Of a stretch of DNA of 64,000 bases, positions 61,050-64,000 are shown piece after piece (the first letter of the stretch is position 1; each line of letters begins with the position of its first letter). A program made the translations under genes and the position numbers. Where the stretch lies: the NCBI GenBank assembly GCA_021770925.1, contig JAETPY010000003.1, positions 1-64,000 on the forward strand, read 5' to 3'. This stretch comes from Erysipelotrichaceae bacterium (GTDB lineage Bacteria; Bacillota_I; Bacilli_A; Erysipelotrichales; Coprobacillaceae). The notes beneath the pieces were generated by a model. It worked only from the letters and a program-made list of their open reading frames with translations. It had not been told where the DNA came from and did no database searches.

Positions 61050-63779
61050 ATGAATTATAAAGACACATTATTGATGCCAAAAACAGACTTTGAAATGCGT
61101 GGGAATCTTCCTAAAAAAGAACCTGGGTATGTAAGTCGCTGGCAAGAAGCAAACATGTATGAAAAAGTTGTTAAACAAAATGAAGGCAAAGATGCTTTTG
61201 TTTTCCATGATGGGCCACCATATGCTAATGGAAATATGCATATGGGACATATGTTAAACAAAGTCATTAAAGATGTAATCTGTCGTTACAATAATATGGA
61301 AGGGCGTTATACCCCATATATTCCTGGTTGGGATACTCATGGTTTACCTATTGAAAATGCAATCCAAAAATTAGGTGTTAATCGTAAAGAAATGTCTACG
61401 GCGGCATTTAGAGAAAAATGTGATGAGTATGCTCATGAGCAGGTTAATAAACAAAAAGAACAATTAATTAGAATGGGAACATTTGCAGATTATAAACATC
61501 CATATTTAACTTTAACACCAGAATTTGAAGCTAATCAAATTGATGTATTTGCTAAAATGGCAATGGATGGATTGATCTTTAAAGGATTGAAACCAGTATA
61601 CTGGTCACCATCAAGTGAATCTGCTTTAGCTGAAGCAGAAATTGAATATCATGACATCAAAAGTCCAACTATCTTTGTAAAATTCCAAGTTAAAGATGGT
61701 AAAGGAATCTTAGATAATGATACTTATTTTGTTATTTGGACAACTACACCTTGGACAATTCCTGCAAATCTTGCTATCTGTTTAAATGAAGTATATGACT
61801 ATGCTTTAGTTGAAACAGATAAAGGAAAATTAATTGTTTTAGATGAATTAGTTGATTCATTGATGGAAAAATTCGAAATTACTGAATATAAAGTAATTAA
61901 TCATTTTAAAGGAAAAGAATTAGAAATGATTACTTGTAAACATCCTTTATATGATCGTGAATCATTGATTATTTTAGGAGACCATGTTACTGCAGAAGCT
62001 GGAACTGGATGTGTTCATACAGCACCAGGGTTTGGGGCTGATGACTTCTTTGTTGGACAAAAATATGGATTGCCAGCTTATTGTAATGTTGATGAACATG
62101 GTTGTATGATGGCTGATTGTGGTGAATGGTTAGAAGGCCAATATGTTGATGATGCTAATAAAACAGTAACATTAAAACTTGATGAATTGGGAGTTTTATT
62201 AAAATTAGAATTCATTACCCATAGTTATCCACATGACTGGCGGACTAAAAAACCAATTATTTTTAGAGCGACTGATCAATGGTTTTGCTCATTAGATAAA
62301 ATTAGAGATAAATTATTAAATGAAATCGATAAAGTAAACTGGCTAAATGAATGGGGTCATATTCGTATTTATAATATGATCAAAGAGCGTGGTGACTGGT
62401 GTATTTCTCGTCAAAGATCATGGGGGGTACCAATTCCAATTATTTATTGTGAAGATGGAACACCAATCATGGAAGAAAAGGTATTCAAACATATTTCTGA
62501 TTTATTTAGAAAACATGGTTCAAATGTCTGGTTTGAACGTGATGAAAAAGATTTATTACCAGAAGGATATACTAATGAACATTCACCAAATGGTATCTTT
62601 AAAAAAGAAAAAGATATTATGGATGTTTGGTTTGATTCTGGATCAAGTCATACTGGATGTATGTTAGAAAGAGGATATCCATATCCAGTAGATTTATATT
62701 TTGAAGGTAGTGATCAGTATCGTGGCTGGTTTAACTCATCACTGATTGTTGGTACTGCTGCCCATGGATGTGCACCATATAAAACAGTTTTATCACATGG
62801 TTTTGTTTTAGATGGTAAAGGAAATAAAATGTCTAAATCTTTAGGTAATACAGTTGATCCAATTAAATTAGTTAATCAGTATGGTGCTGATATTGTAAGA
62901 TTATGGGCTACATCAGTAGCATATCAGCAAGATGTTCGTATCAGTGATGAAATTATGAAACAGATTTCTGAAAACTATCGTAAGATTAGAAATACATTGC
63001 GTTTTGTTCTTGGTAACTTAAATGATTTTAAACAGGTAGATTTAGTGTCTGTTGAAAAACTAACTGATGTTGATAAATATATGTTAGTTGAATTAAATAA
63101 TTTAATTGATGGATATCATCAAGCTTACGATAATTATGATTTTGCTGATGCTAACCAGCAAATCTTAAATTACTTTACTAATTTATTGAGTTCATTCTAT
63201 ATGGATTTTACTAAAGATATTCTTTATATTGAAAAAGCAGATAGTTTACGTAGAAGACAAGTACAAACAGTATTATATTATCATGCTAAGACAATGATGA
63301 AGTTAATCTCACCAGTATTAGTATTTACTGCTGAAGAATTACATGATCATTTCCATTGTGATGATCAAAAAGCTGAATCTGTTTTCTTAGAACCGAATGT
63401 AGAAAAAGTATCAATTGAAAATAGTAACGAGTTAAAAGAATATTTTGATCGTTTCTTATTGTTACGTAAAGATGTTTTAAAAGCATTAGAAGGATTACGT
63501 AATGAAAAAGTAATTAAATCAAATATGGAAGCTAAAGTAACTATTTCATTAAAAGATGAATTTAAAGATATGGCTTCAATGTTAAATGATTTGAAACAAT
63601 TATTTATTGTAGCTAAAGTTGAATTAGTAGATGATACATCACTAGAAGAATTTGATAGTGCTTATATTAAGGTTGAAAAATTCAATGGTCATCAATGTCC
63701 TCGCTGTTGGAACTATTTTGAAGAAGATGAAATGGAAGGCGAATTATGTCATCGTTGTCATGATGTAATTAATGGATAG
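61050..63779 (+). CDS. ileS: Isoleucyl-tRNA synthetase
   Basis: 909 aa class I synthetase. HIGH-type motif H-M-G-H (in P-Y-A-N-G-N-M-H-M-G-H), editing domain W-T-T-T-P-W-T-I-P-A-N and G-T-G-C-V-H-T-A-P-G-F-G, K-M-S-K-S in G-N-K-M-S-K-S-L-G-N, and a C-terminal zinc finger C-P-R-C-W-N-Y...C-H-R-C. Bacterial type 1 (mupirocin-sensitive class) by the zinc finger. GGAGGAG before the ATG; T-box controlled. Confidence 0.97.
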   Translation: MNYKDTLLMPKTDFEMRGNLPKKEPGYVSRWQEANMYEKVVKQNEGKDAFVFHDGPPYANGNMHMGHMLNKVIKDVICRYNNMEGRYTPYIPGWDTHGLPIENAIQKLGVNRKEMSTAAFREKCDEYAHEQVNKQKEQLIRMGTFADYKHPYLTLTPEFEANQIDVFAKMAMDGLIFKGLKPVYWSPSSESALAEAEIEYHDIKSPTIFVKFQVKDGKGILDNDTYFVIWTTTPWTIPANLAICLNEVYDYALVETDKGKLIVLDELVDSLMEKFEITEYKVINHFKGKELEMITCKHPLYDRESLIILGDHVTAEAGTGCVHTAPGFGADDFFVGQKYGLPAYCNVDEHGCMMADCGEWLEGQYVDDANKTVTLKLDELGVLLKLEFITHSYPHDWRTKKPIIFRATDQWFCSLDKIRDKLLNEIDKVNWLNEWGHIRIYNMIKERGDWCISRQRSWGVPIPIIYCEDGTPIMEEKVFKHISDLFRKHGSNVWFERDEKDLLPEGYTNEHSPNGIFKKEKDIMDVWFDSGSSHTGCMLERGYPYPVDLYFEGSDQYRGWFNSSLIVGTAAHGCAPYKTVLSHGFVLDGKGNKMSKSLGNTVDPIKLVNQYGADIVRLWATSVAYQQDVRISDEIMKQISENYRKIRNTLRFVLGNLNDFKQVDLVSVEKLTDVDKYMLVELNNLIDGYHQAYDNYDFADANQQILNYFTNLLSSFYMDFTKDILYIEKADSLRRRQVQTVLYYHAKTMMKLISPVLVFTAEELHDHFHCDDQKAESVFLEPNVEKVSIENSNELKEYFDRFLLLRKDVLKALEGLRNEKVIKSNMEAKVTISLKDEFKDMASMLNDLKQLFIVAKVELVDDTSLEEFDSAYIKVEKFNGHQCPRCWNYFEEDEMEGELCHRCHDVING

Positions 63780-63797
63780 TAAAAAATAAATACAGTG

Positions 63798-63844
63798 AAA
63801 AAGACAATGAATCAGTTTGAATACTAGATTGCATTGTCTTTTTA
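63798..63844 (+). terminator. Intrinsic terminator after ileS
   Basis: AAAAAGACAATG / CATTGTCTTTTT with a 22-nt loop. Nothing else up to 63942. Confidence 0.7.
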
Positions 63845-63942
63845 TTGTAATCAGGTTTTATCACAAACAAAAAGAGACTAATAACCATATAATAATTTAT
63901 ATATCGTTATTGTCTTCTTTTTATAAATCAAAAGTTTAAAAA

Positions 63943-64000
63943 TTACTTCTCCCTTATTTCTTTGTTCAATATGTCTGCAAAATCCTGTAACTCTTTTTTA
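63943..64000 (-). CDS. C-terminal end of an unidentified gene, cut by the window
   Basis: Minus-strand frame open to the window edge: the last 18 codons (K-K-E-L-Q-D-F-A-D-I-L-N-K-E-I-R-E-K) and TAA. Helical and charged; too short to name. Confidence 0.4.
   Translation of the reverse strand, partial: KKELQDFADILNKEIREK

Noticed and set aside
1-64000. tRNA, rRNA and CRISPR arrays
   Set aside because: Looked for by characteristic conserved sequences and repeats; none seen.

Overview
The window is AT-rich Firmicute chromosome. It carries the forespore and mother-cell sporulation genes spoIIAA-spoIIAB-sigF and spoIIGA-sigE-sigG, a division and cell-wall (dcw) cluster that runs on through sepF-ylmH-divIVA-ileS, T-box leaders on trp and ileS, and a PadR/DUF6120-type accessory module. 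Gene order and protein style suggest an endospore-forming gut member of the Erysipelotrichia (Coprobacillus / Thomasclavelia-like). That placement is inference from style and synteny, not a database match.

Layout. 1-3.3 kb: the 3' end of an Rpn-family nuclease gene, pyrimidine-nucleoside phosphorylase, a degenerate HAD protein and an XRE regulator. 3.4-6.9 kb: dacF (minus strand) divergent from spoIIAA-spoIIAB-sigF, then lepB. 7-21.6 kb: mostly housekeeping and envelope genes (anchored protein, Tim44/zinc-ribbon protein, PEPCK-like P-loop protein, polysaccharide deacetylase, AI-2E-type permease, tocopherol-cyclase-like protein, GNAT, RmlD-like reductase, dicarboxylate symporter, AraC regulator, DMT transporter fused to a DUF2000 relic, PHP phosphatase), with two decayed genes. 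22.3-29 kb: a T-box(Trp)-controlled, tightly overlapping trpEGDCFBA operon. 29-31.9 kb: flavodoxin-like lipoprotein, deoxyinosine glycosylase and MATE transporter. 31.9-40.4 kb: an accessory island. 40.8-44.6 kb: BirA-box birA-bioY-bioB-bioD, then mnmM. 44.7-63.8 kb: an HPr-like protein without the active-site histidine, mraY-murD, an accessory insertion, ftsW-murG-murB-ftsQ-ftsA-ftsZ, proC, spoIIGA-sigE-sigG, ylmC-sepF-ylmH-divIVA and T-box(Ile)-ileS.

The most notable part is the island at 31.9-36.7 kb. Two inverted copies of the same unit (consensus sigma-A promoter plus a leader of about 170 nt) face each other. The left copy heads a secreted-protein gene that is continuous only through a -1 frameshift at a run of seven A. 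The right copy heads a radical SAM/SPASM enzyme followed by a 35-codon peptide gene. That peptide has a Lys-Gly-Ser-Cys-Trp-Cys-Pro-Trp core containing a K-x-x-x-W spacing, and I read it as a RiPP precursor. The two leaders differ, yet three short segments change together so that both alternative pairings survive in each, which suggests a conserved attenuator-like RNA. To the right lie a promoter-linked double-hairpin element, a PadR-DUF6120-secreted protein operon and a LytTR regulator that has lost its phospho-acceptor Asp.

No tRNA, rRNA, CRISPR array or intact transposase was seen. Start sites were chosen from Shine-Dalgarno (SD) spacing.
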